This document shows positions 1-5,741 of a DNA stretch of 5,741 nucleotides, piece after piece (positions within the stretch are counted from its first letter, which is position 1; each line of letters opens with the position of its first letter). Under the pieces are notes generated by a model. The model had not been told where the DNA came from and did not search any database. It saw only the letters and a program-made list of their open reading frames with translations. Made by a program: the position numbers and the translations under genes. Source of the stretch: an uncultured Anaerolineae bacterium. Lineage in GTDB: Bacteria; Chloroflexota; Anaerolineae; Anaerolineales; Villigracilaceae. The stretch covers positions 1 to 5,741 of the forward strand of contig CAINXK010000484.1 in NCBI GenBank assembly GCA_903854805.1, in the 5' to 3' direction.

Positions 1-20
1 GCAGGAAGTTGTTTTTTCAT
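1..20 (-). CDS. Probable start of a leftward gene, cut by the window edge
   Basis: On the minus strand an ATG at 20-18 is followed by codons for MKKQLP and then the window ends. A GGAG Shine-Dalgarno (minus-strand reading of 30-33) lies 9 nt upstream, and an N-terminus beginning Met-Lys-Lys is common for bacterial proteins, including exported ones. The frame stays open upstream to a stop at 212-210. A longer protein could therefore begin at ATG 188-186 (62 codons to the edge) or ATG 98-96, and the stretch MIDLYTGKIIFVLEKN looks protein-like. Neither of those starts has a convincing ribosome binding site, so I prefer position 20. I recognise no family, and too little is visible to assign a function. 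Confidence 0.4.
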
Positions 21-349
21 TGTGTTTTTCTCCAGGACGAATATTATTTTTCCAGTATACAGGTCGATCATGACAGGAACATGAACACTGGCTGTCATTT
101 TCTTTGGGTTTCCGGTATCAGTCACATGTGAGATTTTTTTGAGCCTGGCAGGAGCCGCTGCATCAAATGCTATTATTAAGGATGCCATGCTGGCTTGTTT
201 CGCCGCGGTTTAGACCGCTTACCAGGAATCTGGAGAATCTTACAGGTTTCTTTTCCGCGCAAAAATATGCCAGGGATAACTCCTGCAGGCGGATGGAGTA
301 AAAAGATAGCCTGGCAACCATTGAGGGTGCTTCGCTTGTGATGGCTGGG
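21..349. other. Intergenic stretch with no recognised gene
   Basis: I see no gene I can support here beyond the possible in-frame upstream extension of the left-edge gene (to 188). A short perfect inverted repeat, GCGGT (205-209) and ACCGC (214-218) around a TTAG loop, is present but has no T tract, so I do not call it a terminator. AT-rich sequence around 41-60 includes TATACT on the minus strand (59-54), which could be a -10 box for the left-edge gene, although no good -35 box precedes it. Repeat sequence begins at 350. Confidence 0.5.
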
Positions 350-658
350 CGGGTGTTTTCAGCACGAATACGTGCCGAATGGACGAATGACACGCAGTTT
401 CCTTGGAAGATGCGTGGAAAAGGGCTGTCAAAAGCTCGCGGGTCGGCTTGTGCGGAACAAGCGCAGTAATTTTTGGGACTATTGTGGGTGTTTCCATCGC
501 GAATAAGTGCCGAATGGACGAATGACACGCAGTTTCTTTGGATGATGCGCGGAAAAGGGCTGTCAAAAGCTCGCGGGTCGGCTTGTGCGGAACAAGCTCT
601 GTAATTTCTGGGACTATTGTGGGTGTGTCCATCACGAATAAGTGCCGAATGGACGAAT
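350..658 (+). repeat. Tandem repeat array 1, 135-bp unit, about 2.3 copies
   Basis: The motif GTGCCGAATGGACGAATGA begins at 372 and 507. A third, truncated copy begins at 642 and diverges after 658. The spacing is exactly 135 bp each time. The two full units (372-506, 507-641) differ at about 8 positions by eye. Each unit contains a perfect 6-bp inverted repeat, GCTTGT-GCGGA-ACAAGC (446-462, 581-597). A smaller hairpin sits just before the motif; in the first copy it is GCACG-AATA-CGTGC (362-375). Three CGAAT pentamers (365, 376, 384 in copy 1) are spaced 11 and 8 bp apart. The array begins and ends inside the same motif. I know of no named family matching it; a REP- or MITE-like non-coding element is the nearest analogy. 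Reading frames on the minus strand run through it because 135 is a multiple of three. Confidence 0.9.
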
Positions 659-813
659 TTCTGGCAAAGCTGCGATTTTCGTTGAATTTGTAAACATGTT
701 GGTGATGCTCAAGGGCAGGGGCTGGGTGTGTGTGGGTATGGCAGCGTTATTCATAAGTTTGTCATGCTTTCATGCTAGAATTTAGGTGCAAACCTACCTG
801 ATGGAGAATGACA
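659..813 (+). other. Upstream region of the two-component operon
   Basis: This 155-bp segment separates repeat array 1 from the response regulator gene and has no coding potential that I can support. It holds the putative promoter (773-781) and, just upstream, a cluster of TTCAT-like words at 750-754, 761-765 (GTCAT) and 769-773. The first two are 11 bp apart, the spacing typical of direct half-sites for OmpR/PhoB-type regulators, so self-regulation is possible but unproven. Confidence 0.5.
773..781 (+). promoter_or_regulatory. Extended -10 promoter of the two-component operon
   Basis: TGCTAGAAT matches the extended -10 consensus TGnTATAAT at all but one defined position. No good -35 hexamer lies 16-18 bp upstream, which is tolerated in extended -10 promoters. 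Transcription would start near 788, giving a leader of about 25 nt. It overlaps a tandem TCATGCT pair (762-768, 770-776), so a regulator binding there would interfere with polymerase. Confidence 0.45.
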
Positions 814-1494
814 ATGCGCCTTCTTTTAGTTGAGGATAACAAGCGCTTGAGTGATAGCCTGCGCTTAACCCTTGAGGATGACGGCTATGCCGTGGATGTG
901 GTATTTGATGGCCTGGACGGAGAAGAGATGGGCTTGATGGATGTGTATGACAGCATCATTCTGGATGTGATGCTGCCGGGCAAGAATGGGATCGATGTCT
1001 GCCGGGCGCTGCGCAACAAGCGCGTCAAGACTCCGATCTTAATGCTGACTGCCAGGGATGCCCTGGAAGATCGCGTTCTCGGATTGGATAGCGGCGCAGA
1101 TGATTACCTGATAAAACCCTTTGAGGTGGATGAGCTTCGCGCCCGGCTGCGGGCCATGCTGCGGCGAGAGTCGGGCGTAAAATCTGGTGAGCTGAAGGTT
1201 GCAGATCTAACCCTGGATCCGGCTACCCATACAGTCAAGCGAGGTGGTCAGATGATTGAATTGACTTCCAAGGAGTTTGCTTTGCTCGAATACCTGATGC
1301 GGCACCCTAACAACCTGGTAACGCGTGAGATGGCGGAATCGCATCTTTGGAGTTACGATAACATCGTAGCTTCCAATGTTGTCGATGTCTACATCCGCCG
1401 CCTGCGCCGAAAAATTGATGACGCATCGGAAGAAAAGCTGCTTGAAACTGTGCGTGGATCTGGATACCGCATCCGCGATATAAAAGGAAGTTGA
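814..1494 (+). CDS. OmpR/PhoB-family response regulator
   Basis: This is a cytoplasmic DNA-binding response regulator of 226 residues, the usual length for the family. The N-terminal receiver domain (about 1-118) shows the acidic pocket E7-D8, the phospho-acceptor D51 in LDVMLPG, T79 in MLTA and K101 in IKPF. The C-terminal winged helix (about 124-224) has the recognition helix in the SNVVDVYIRRLRRKID region and the wing signature VRGSGYRI, which places it in the OmpR/PhoB group. I chose ATG 814 because GGAG at 803-806 is 7 nt away. The in-frame ATG at 808 would leave only 1 nt after that Shine-Dalgarno. The gene overlaps the kinase by one base (TGATG), so the two are surely co-transcribed and probably translationally coupled. 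The target genes and the signal cannot be read from the sequence, so I give no symbol. Confidence 0.96.
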   Translation: MRLLLVEDNKRLSDSLRLTLEDDGYAVDVVFDGLDGEEMGLMDVYDSIILDVMLPGKNGIDVCRALRNKRVKTPILMLTARDALEDRVLGLDSGADDYLIKPFEVDELRARLRAMLRRESGVKSGELKVADLTLDPATHTVKRGGQMIELTSKEFALLEYLMRHPNNLVTREMAESHLWSYDNIVASNVVDVYIRRLRRKIDDASEEKLLETVRGSGYRIRDIKGS

Positions 1495-2921
1495 TGAAAA
1501 AATTTACAGGTTTCAACACGTTCATCCATAGCATACGTTTCCGCCTGGTGATGTGGTATACAGTAATTTTGGCGCTGGTCTTGTTCGCTTTCAGCGCCTT
1601 CATTTATTACAACCAGGCACGCGATATTCGCGGCGATGCTCTGTATCGCCTGGAACGTAAATTTAGCGAAATCAATGAAGCCCTGATGGGAAAGCCGAAA
1701 GAATTTCCGGTGTTGCAGCCATCGGATATATTTGTCATGGCCGATTTGAACGGCAAGGTCTTATTGGTTAACCAGGCTGTGACTTCCAGCCAGGATGAAA
1801 CAGCCCTGATCAAGCAGGCGCAGTTGGCAATTCAAAAAGTTAAGCAAGATTCAACTGAAGTTTCTGCCTGGTGGATCCAGGAGTGGAAAGGGACCGCAGC
1901 GCATTACTTTTTTATTGTTAAAACGGTGGCGATTTCCGGGCAACCAGGTTTTGTGATTCTGGGTAGTCCTTTTGACCCGTATGATTTAAACAATCGCTTG
2001 CTGGTTACACTTGGGCTGGGAAGTTTGCTTACTATCGCGATTGCACTGGGTGGTGGCTGGTGGCTGGCGGATCGTGCCATGCGTCCGGTGCATACCATTA
2101 CCCAGGCGGCCCGTACCATCAGCGAAACCGATCTGAACCGGCGGTTAAACATCACTGGCCGGGATGAGTTGGCTGAATTGGCGAATACATTCGATGAAAT
2201 GTTGGCTCGCTTGCAGACTGCCTTCGAGCGGCAGCGCCAGTTTGTGGCGGATGCCAGCCATGAACTGCGCACACCGCTGACAATCGTCAATCTGGAGTCG
2301 AGCAGGGCTTTGGCTTCTCGGCGCACGCCCCTTGAGTACCAGCGCGCGTTGGGCGTTATCCGCAGTGAAAATGAGTTTATGTCACACCTGGTGGGCGATT
2401 TGCTGACCCTGGCACGCATGGATGCGGGGCAACTGGCGATGGAGCGCATAGAACTCGATTTGAGCGATATTGCCCTGGATTCAATTGAACGCCTGGAGAC
2501 CCTAGCTGAGAGAAAAAATGTCAGGTTGGAGGCGGGCGATCTGCCAGAAGTGAAAATAAGCGGGGACCGGCAGTATCTGCTGCAGATGATCAGCAACCTG
2601 GTCGAAAATGGGATCAAATATACGGATGGTGTTGATAAATGCGTCAGGATCGAAACCGGGCAGGCTGAAAAGTTTGCCTGGGTGCGAGTTTCAGATAGCG
2701 GGGCTGGTATTCAGCCTGAGTATCTGCCCCATCTTTTTACCAGGTTTTACCGGGTGGATAAAGCGCGGTCGCGCGGCGAGGATGACCAGCAGGGTGGCAC
2801 CGGTTTGGGCCTGGCGATCGTGGAATGGATTGCGCGTGCGCATGGCGGCGAGGTTCGGGTGGAGAGCGTGCTGGGAACCGGTACAACTTTTGAGGTGCGG
2901 TTTTTCAGCAGCGGGGTTTAG
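1494..2921 (+). CDS. Membrane sensor histidine kinase (HAMP, HisKA, HATPase_c)
   Basis: This protein of 475 residues autophosphorylates on a histidine and should pass the phosphate to the regulator encoded just upstream. In order it has a first membrane helix (about 16-38), an extracytoplasmic sensor region (about 39-167) and a second helix (about 168-190). A HAMP linker (about 191-245, with RAMRPV at its start) leads to the dimerisation and phosphorylation domain, with H256 in ASHELRTP. The ATP-binding domain has the N box SNLVENGIKYT (N372), G1 DSGAGI (401-406), the F box FTRFYR, G2 GGTGLGLAI (434-442) and G3 GTGTTF. All catalytic motifs are intact. The stretch FVMADLNGKVLLVN in the sensor region resembles the strand-turn-strand of extracytoplasmic PAS-like folds; its ligand is unknown. 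I prefer ATG 1494 to the TTG at 1491, because AGGA at 1485-1488 is 5 nt away and the TGATG overlap is typical of coupled pairs. No terminator is visible after the stop. Confidence 0.96.
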   Translation: MKKFTGFNTFIHSIRFRLVMWYTVILALVLFAFSAFIYYNQARDIRGDALYRLERKFSEINEALMGKPKEFPVLQPSDIFVMADLNGKVLLVNQAVTSSQDETALIKQAQLAIQKVKQDSTEVSAWWIQEWKGTAAHYFFIVKTVAISGQPGFVILGSPFDPYDLNNRLLVTLGLGSLLTIAIALGGGWWLADRAMRPVHTITQAARTISETDLNRRLNITGRDELAELANTFDEMLARLQTAFERQRQFVADASHELRTPLTIVNLESSRALASRRTPLEYQRALGVIRSENEFMSHLVGDLLTLARMDAGQLAMERIELDLSDIALDSIERLETLAERKNVRLEAGDLPEVKISGDRQYLLQMISNLVENGIKYTDGVDKCVRIETGQAEKFAWVRVSDSGAGIQPEYLPHLFTRFYRVDKARSRGEDDQQGGTGLGLAIVEWIARAHGGEVRVESVLGTGTTFEVRFFSSGV

Positions 2922-3032
2922 TCTTTATTTGCTGGCCGGTACTATTTTCAGGGCAGAAGTACTAAATCAGGATAGAAGTAATCAGCTGTTTTACGAGCTT
3001 GAGGCTGTGGTTTTGGCGCAAGACCTGAAAGA

Positions 3033-3441
3033 CCAAAAACGTACGCATTGGCTTGCACGGAGTAAGCGCAGTAATTTGATAGGGTATTGCGGGTGTTTTC
3101 AGCACGAATAAGTACCGAATGGACGAATGACAGGCGGTTTTTTTGGAAGATGCCGCGGAAAGGGGCTGTCAAAAGCTTGCGCGTTGGCTTGCACGGAGCA
3201 AGCGCAGTAATTTCTGGGGGTTTTGTGGGTGTTTTTATCACGAATACGTGCCGAATGGACGAATGACAGGCAGTTTCTTTGGAAGATGCCGTGGAAAAGG
3301 GCTGCCAAAAGCTCGCGGGTCGGCTTGTGCGGAACAAGCGCTGTAATTTCTGGGGGTTTTGTGGGTGTTTTTATCACGAATAAGTGCCGAATGGACGAAT
3401 GACACGCAGTTTTTTTTGGAGAATAGTGCGGAAAAGGGCTG
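3033..3441 (+). repeat. Tandem repeat array 2, 136-bp unit, about 3 copies
   Basis: This is the same family and orientation as the array at 350-658. Motif starts at 3112 (GTACCGAAT variant), 3248 and 3384 are exactly 136 bp apart. The extra base relative to the other array lies in GATGCCG (GATGCG there). The array opens with a partial unit from about 3033 and decays after about 3441. Hairpins occur at 3051-3067 (GCTTGC-ACGGA-GTAAGC), 3187-3203 (GCTTGC-ACGGA-GCAAGC) and 3323-3339 (GCTTGT-GCGGA-ACAAGC). The middle one carries a compensatory change relative to the others. The two full units differ at roughly 15 positions, so they are older or more mixed than those of the first array. The array begins about 110 bp after the kinase stop and could lie in the 3' part of the operon transcript. 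Confidence 0.9.
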
Positions 3442-3760
3442 CAGAGGGCACTCTGACTTTTCGTGCCAATTTTCCATGGGGGGCTGCCAGGAATCCGCGC
3501 TTGTGTGGGGAGCAGCATAAACGGTCTTGGAGATTACGTGGTGGTGCTCGCGGTCGGTATAGATTGGCTGTGGGTGGTCTGAGATCGGGTGGGACGTTGA
3601 AGTTTGCATCGGTCTGCTAAAAAAAATTATGTGATTGGTCGAGTAAAGCTGTCGATAGGCCCTGCACCAAACGGGCGGACCCTGCCAGGGCGACATTGGG
3701 CTGTTTTGGCCCTGATGGATTGATAAGCGGCGACCGGCATGGGCCATAGTAAGTTTCGAT

Positions 3761-3774
3761 ACGGTATAATCCGT
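3761..3774 (+). promoter_or_regulatory. Candidate promoter of the MFS gene (TATAAT box within an inverted repeat)
   Basis: A perfect -10 hexamer TATAAT (3765-3770) is framed by the arms ACGG (3761-3764) and CCGT (3771-3774). No recognisable -35 lies 16-18 bp upstream, so the promoter may be weak or need an activator. Transcription would start near 3777, leaving a leader of about 85 nt. The symmetric arms around the -10 box could be part of an operator, but four-base arms are easily fortuitous. Confidence 0.45.
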
Positions 3775-3780
3775 GTTGCT

Positions 3781-3806
3781 GGTGAGTAGCTCAAATATTA
3801 TTCACC
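3781..3806 (+). promoter_or_regulatory. Leader hairpin before the MFS gene
   Basis: GGTGAGTA (3781-3788) pairs with TATTCACC (3799-3806) over 8 bp with one G-U pair and a 10-nt loop. The arm CACC (3803-3806) can alternatively pair with GGTG at 3817-3820. The hairpin lies in the predicted leader about 55 nt before the start codon and lacks a T tract, so it is not an ordinary terminator. A role in mRNA stability or translation is possible, but nothing identifies a known riboswitch class. Confidence 0.35.
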
Positions 3807-3861
3807 CGAAAAAACAGGTGGGGGAGTTGATTTTCAAATTTGGATAGACAAGGTGACACGC

Positions 3862-5076
3862 ATGACCATCATTGAAGAGTATGTCAGCCCCCAATCGGTG
3901 GAACCGGTGGATGGGCTAAGTGAAGAACAGGTCGATGGTTCGTTCCATGTGGGCGAGGTGATGACAATAGCCGCTGCGCATGGAGCCAACGATACTTATT
4001 TTTCTTTTCTGCCCACAATCTTACCCCTGTTGATTAAAAACCTGGCACTCAACACCACCCAGGCTGGTTTGTTGACTGTTTTTGGACAAATCCCCAACCT
4101 GCTCCAGCCGGTTATCGGGCACCTGGCGGACCGCAAAAATTTGAAAATGTTGGTTATCCTGGCACCAACCATTTCGGGTATTTTGATCACCCTGGTTGGA
4201 GTGGCGCCAAGTTTTGGCGTAGCTGCCCTGCTCCTGCTGCTGGCGGGTTTCAGTTCGGCCGGGATCCATGCAATTGCCCCGGCGATGGTGAGCGCCAGGG
4301 CTGGTAAAAAGGTAGGACGCGGGATGGGCTTTTTCATGGTCGGCGGCGAACTGGGCTTTGGCATCGGTCCGCTTCTGGTGGTGGCAGTTATTGGCTATCT
4401 GACCCTGAAAGGTCTGCCCTGGCTGATGATCCTGGGAATGCTGGCTTCCGTGATCCTATTTTTTCGCTTGAATGATGCTTCGACCGTCCGGCATGCCCAG
4501 GCTGAAGCCAGCTTGCCCGTCAGGCAGGCGCTGAGCGAGATGAGCGGAATTATGCTGCCGATGATGGGTATTACGGTGATCACGGGGTTCCTGACCGCCA
4601 ATATTGTCAACTTCCTGCCCACTTTTTTGTCGAGCGAAGGGGTAGTCTTCTGGCTGGCAGGCGCTTCGCTGTCAGTTGTAGAGTTGAGCGGGACGGTAGG
4701 GGTTTTGGTGACTGGCCTGTTCAGCGATCGTCTTGGCCAGCGCAATATTGTTTTTGGGGGCACCCTGTTTGCTACTGTTTTTTCTATGGGGTTCCTGATG
4801 TCTCAGGGCTGGATTCAAATACTGATGTTAATCGGGATTGGGTTGAGCGCTTTCGTGGCCAACCCGGCTTTTTTATCCTTGATCCAGACGCGTTTTACGC
4901 GTAATCGTTCGCTGGCGAATGGGGTTTACATGTCGATCAGCTTTATCCTGCGCTCAATCGTTGTGGTGTTGGTCGGCTTTTTGGCAGACCGTTTTGGCAT
5001 GCGCCCGGTCTTTGTTGGCAGCGCTCTGGCAGGTTTGCTGGCTCTGCCGCTGGTTTTTATGCTGCCTAAAAAGTAA
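3862..5076 (+). CDS. MFS permease, Fsr-like (drug or small-molecule exporter)
   Basis: This is an inner-membrane transporter of the major facilitator superfamily, 404 residues, with a soluble N-terminal tail of about 29 residues. Hydrophobic blocks support twelve helices, roughly 30-57, 66-88, 95-113, 118-140, 155-178, 184-201, then a cytoplasmic loop (202-228) and 229-255, 261-286, 296-313, 316-340, 351-374 and 380-401. Helix 1 carries H40 and N43-D44. LLQPVIGHLADRKN (80-93) is the loop 2-3 motif A, repeated in the second half as GLFSDRLGQR (285-294). FSSAGIHAIAP (130-140) and the glycine-rich GGELGFGIGP (161-170) resemble the fosmidomycin-resistance exporter Fsr. This supports an efflux function, although the substrate cannot be read. 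I chose ATG 3862 because AGGTGA (3851-3856) lies 5 nt upstream. A GTG at 3853 would add three residues but has a poor binding site. The gene stands alone, and no clear terminator follows it. Confidence 0.92.
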   Translation: MTIIEEYVSPQSVEPVDGLSEEQVDGSFHVGEVMTIAAAHGANDTYFSFLPTILPLLIKNLALNTTQAGLLTVFGQIPNLLQPVIGHLADRKNLKMLVILAPTISGILITLVGVAPSFGVAALLLLLAGFSSAGIHAIAPAMVSARAGKKVGRGMGFFMVGGELGFGIGPLLVVAVIGYLTLKGLPWLMILGMLASVILFFRLNDASTVRHAQAEASLPVRQALSEMSGIMLPMMGITVITGFLTANIVNFLPTFLSSEGVVFWLAGASLSVVELSGTVGVLVTGLFSDRLGQRNIVFGGTLFATVFSMGFLMSQGWIQILMLIGIGLSAFVANPAFLSLIQTRFTRNRSLANGVYMSISFILRSIVVVLVGFLADRFGMRPVFVGSALAGLLALPLVFMLPKK

Positions 5077-5222
5077 AAAGTGGTGGGGTCTCCAAAAAAA
5101 GTGCAGGAATCATGATAGTGCCCTGGTTTCTGGCTTCGTTTCGTCAGCTGGTGCGCTGAAGGACCTGGTTATTGTGGTCAATGTGGCAAGGTTTAGGCTT
5201 ATTGAATGAATACCGAATCCTG
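5077..5222. other. Convergent intergenic region
   Basis: The 146 bp between the permease and the leftward xylanase gene should hold terminators for both. I find only a weak hairpin, TCAGC (5144-5148) and GCTGA (5155-5159), with no T tract after it on either strand. A run of seven A at about 5094-5100 gives a T tract on the minus strand but has no stem before it. Termination may be Rho-dependent or use a structure I cannot see. Confidence 0.4.
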
Positions 5223-5741
5223 TTATTGTGGCACGTTTTGAACCTGCTCCAGTAATACCTTTAATACTTCGTAATATGCGATTTTTGGCTTGTTATATTG
5301 GTCAATGAGAGCTGGGGCTGTATCATAGTTTGGTTTTCCTGAATTGATAGCGGTTTCATCGGTGAGCCCCCAGAAAGTGAGCTCTGTCACCGCTCCAGAT
5401 TTGACAATTGCCCTCAAGTAATCGCTATATATTTGCGCTTGTTTGCGTAAAACCTCATCTTTAGCTCCAGTCATCAATTCCACATTTACATCAAACTCGG
5501 TAATAATTACGGGGAGCCCATAGGATTTCAATGTTTGCTCAACGTCGGCTAAATCGGGTGGTATTCCAACCCAGCCTCCTAGATGAGATTGAACACCAAC
5601 TGCGTCGATGACTGATCTTGCGATCTGATCTTCACCAACCACCGTAAGATTTTTTAATCTTTCAATGATCTGCCTGGTAAGTTCAACGGATGGAATTGCA
5701 GAAGGGCGCTGCTCTGGACGGATTGTGCTGTGGTTTGCGTA
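5223..5741 (-). CDS. GH10 endo-1,4-beta-xylanase, C-terminal part (5' end outside the window)
   Basis: The frame is open from the right edge to the TAA at 5225-5223, giving the last 172 residues of the protein. It matches the second half of the glycoside hydrolase 10 barrel, which cuts internal beta-1,4 bonds of xylan with retention of configuration. Visible signatures, in fragment numbering, are VGVQSHLGG (QSH at 51-53) and VIITEFDV with the catalytic nucleophile E82 (codon 5498-5496). FWGLTDETAI (123-132) and the terminal PALIDQYNKPKIAYYEVLKVL follow. The acid/base glutamate and any signal peptide lie outside the window. A GTG at 5642-5640 is inside the domain and is not the start. The second tryptophan usual after WGxTD is replaced by isoleucine. 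No carbohydrate-binding module follows the barrel. The gene is convergent with the permease and shares no operon with it. Confidence 0.93.
   Translation of the reverse strand, partial: YANHSTIRPEQRPSAIPSVELTRQIIERLKNLTVVGEDQIARSVIDAVGVQSHLGGWVGIPPDLADVEQTLKSYGLPVIITEFDVNVELMTGAKDEVLRKQAQIYSDYLRAIVKSGAVTELTFWGLTDETAINSGKPNYDTAPALIDQYNKPKIAYYEVLKVLLEQVQNVPQ

Larger units (their letters stand above)
3442..3861. other. Non-coding region upstream of the MFS gene
   Basis: I see no gene here that I would support; the open frames that cross it are continuations of antisense frames in the repeat array or are low-quality. Notable contents are a run of eight A at about 3620-3627 and three copies of G(G/A)CCCTG (3658-3664, 3678-3684, 3708-3714) with the inverse CAGGGC at 3686-3691. 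A perfect TATAAT lies at 3765-3770 and a leader hairpin at 3781-3806. Confidence 0.5.

Noticed and set aside
446..462. Repeat hairpins as intrinsic terminators
   Set aside because: No T tract follows directly on either strand, and the 6-bp stem is short.
163..635. Long antisense reading frames with a 45-residue internal repeat through array 1
   Set aside because: They follow from the 135-bp DNA period being divisible by three. Two different frames are open at once, no ribosome binding site is evident, and the related array with a 136-bp period jumps frame from copy to copy.
350..658. Integron attC sites (unit length similar to VCR repeats)
   Set aside because: I find no paired core sites with the GTTRRRY end, no cassette genes between units and no integrase.
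311..667. CTGGCAA at 311-317 and 661-667 as a target-site duplication around array 1
   Set aside because: The copies are not adjacent to the array ends, CTGGCA-like words are common in the window, and there are no terminal inverted repeats.
2608..3111. Second reading frame overlapping the 3' end of the kinase gene
   Set aside because: It is a shadow of the kinase coding sequence, with the intact kinase motifs in the other frame and no binding site.
350..3441. CRISPR array
   Set aside because: The sequence between motif copies is itself conserved and about 97 bp long, there are only a few copies, and no cas genes are present.
2948..3747. Several overlapping minus-strand frames through array 2 and downstream
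   Set aside because: They read the same repeat in successive frames and then run into unrelated low-complexity sequence; there is no domain and no consistent frame.
5084..5100. Terminator of the MFS gene at TGGGGTCTCCA followed by A residues
   Set aside because: The possible stem is only 3 bp, and the A run is the wrong base for plus-strand termination.

Overview
The window looks like bacterial chromosome of intermediate G+C. It holds a complete OmpR-type two-component operon, a complete 12-helix MFS permease gene and the 3' part of a GH10 xylanase gene, with long non-coding stretches between them. The proteins and the general style would suit a carbohydrate-degrading environmental bacterium such as an anaerolineal Chloroflexota. 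That taxonomic guess is an inference; the window contains no marker gene.

Layout. Positions 1-20 probably carry the first codons of a leftward gene cut by the edge. Positions 21-349 hold no recognisable gene. Positions 350-658 are a tandem array of a 135-bp unit. Positions 659-813 are the promoter region of the operon. The response regulator (814-1494) and the histidine kinase (1494-2921) overlap by one base. A second array of the same repeat, with a 136-bp period, fills 3033-3441. Positions 3442-3861 are non-coding and contain small inverted and direct repeats, a TATAAT box and a leader hairpin ahead of the MFS gene (3862-5076). After 146 bp without a clear terminator, the xylanase gene is read on the minus strand (5223 to the right edge), tail to tail with the permease gene.

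How the parts work together. The kinase senses something outside the membrane through a domain of about 130 residues and should phosphorylate Asp51 of the regulator, which binds DNA through a C-terminal winged helix. The genes it controls are not evident. The MFS protein resembles the fosmidomycin-resistance (Fsr)-like exporters. The xylanase is an independent, oppositely oriented gene.

The most unusual content is the repeat family. Five full copies of a small hairpin occur in the two arrays, with one compensatory base-pair change. The arrays lie in the same orientation on both sides of the two-component operon. They produce long spurious antisense reading frames, but the switch from a 135- to a 136-bp period breaks the frame and argues that they are not protein-coding.
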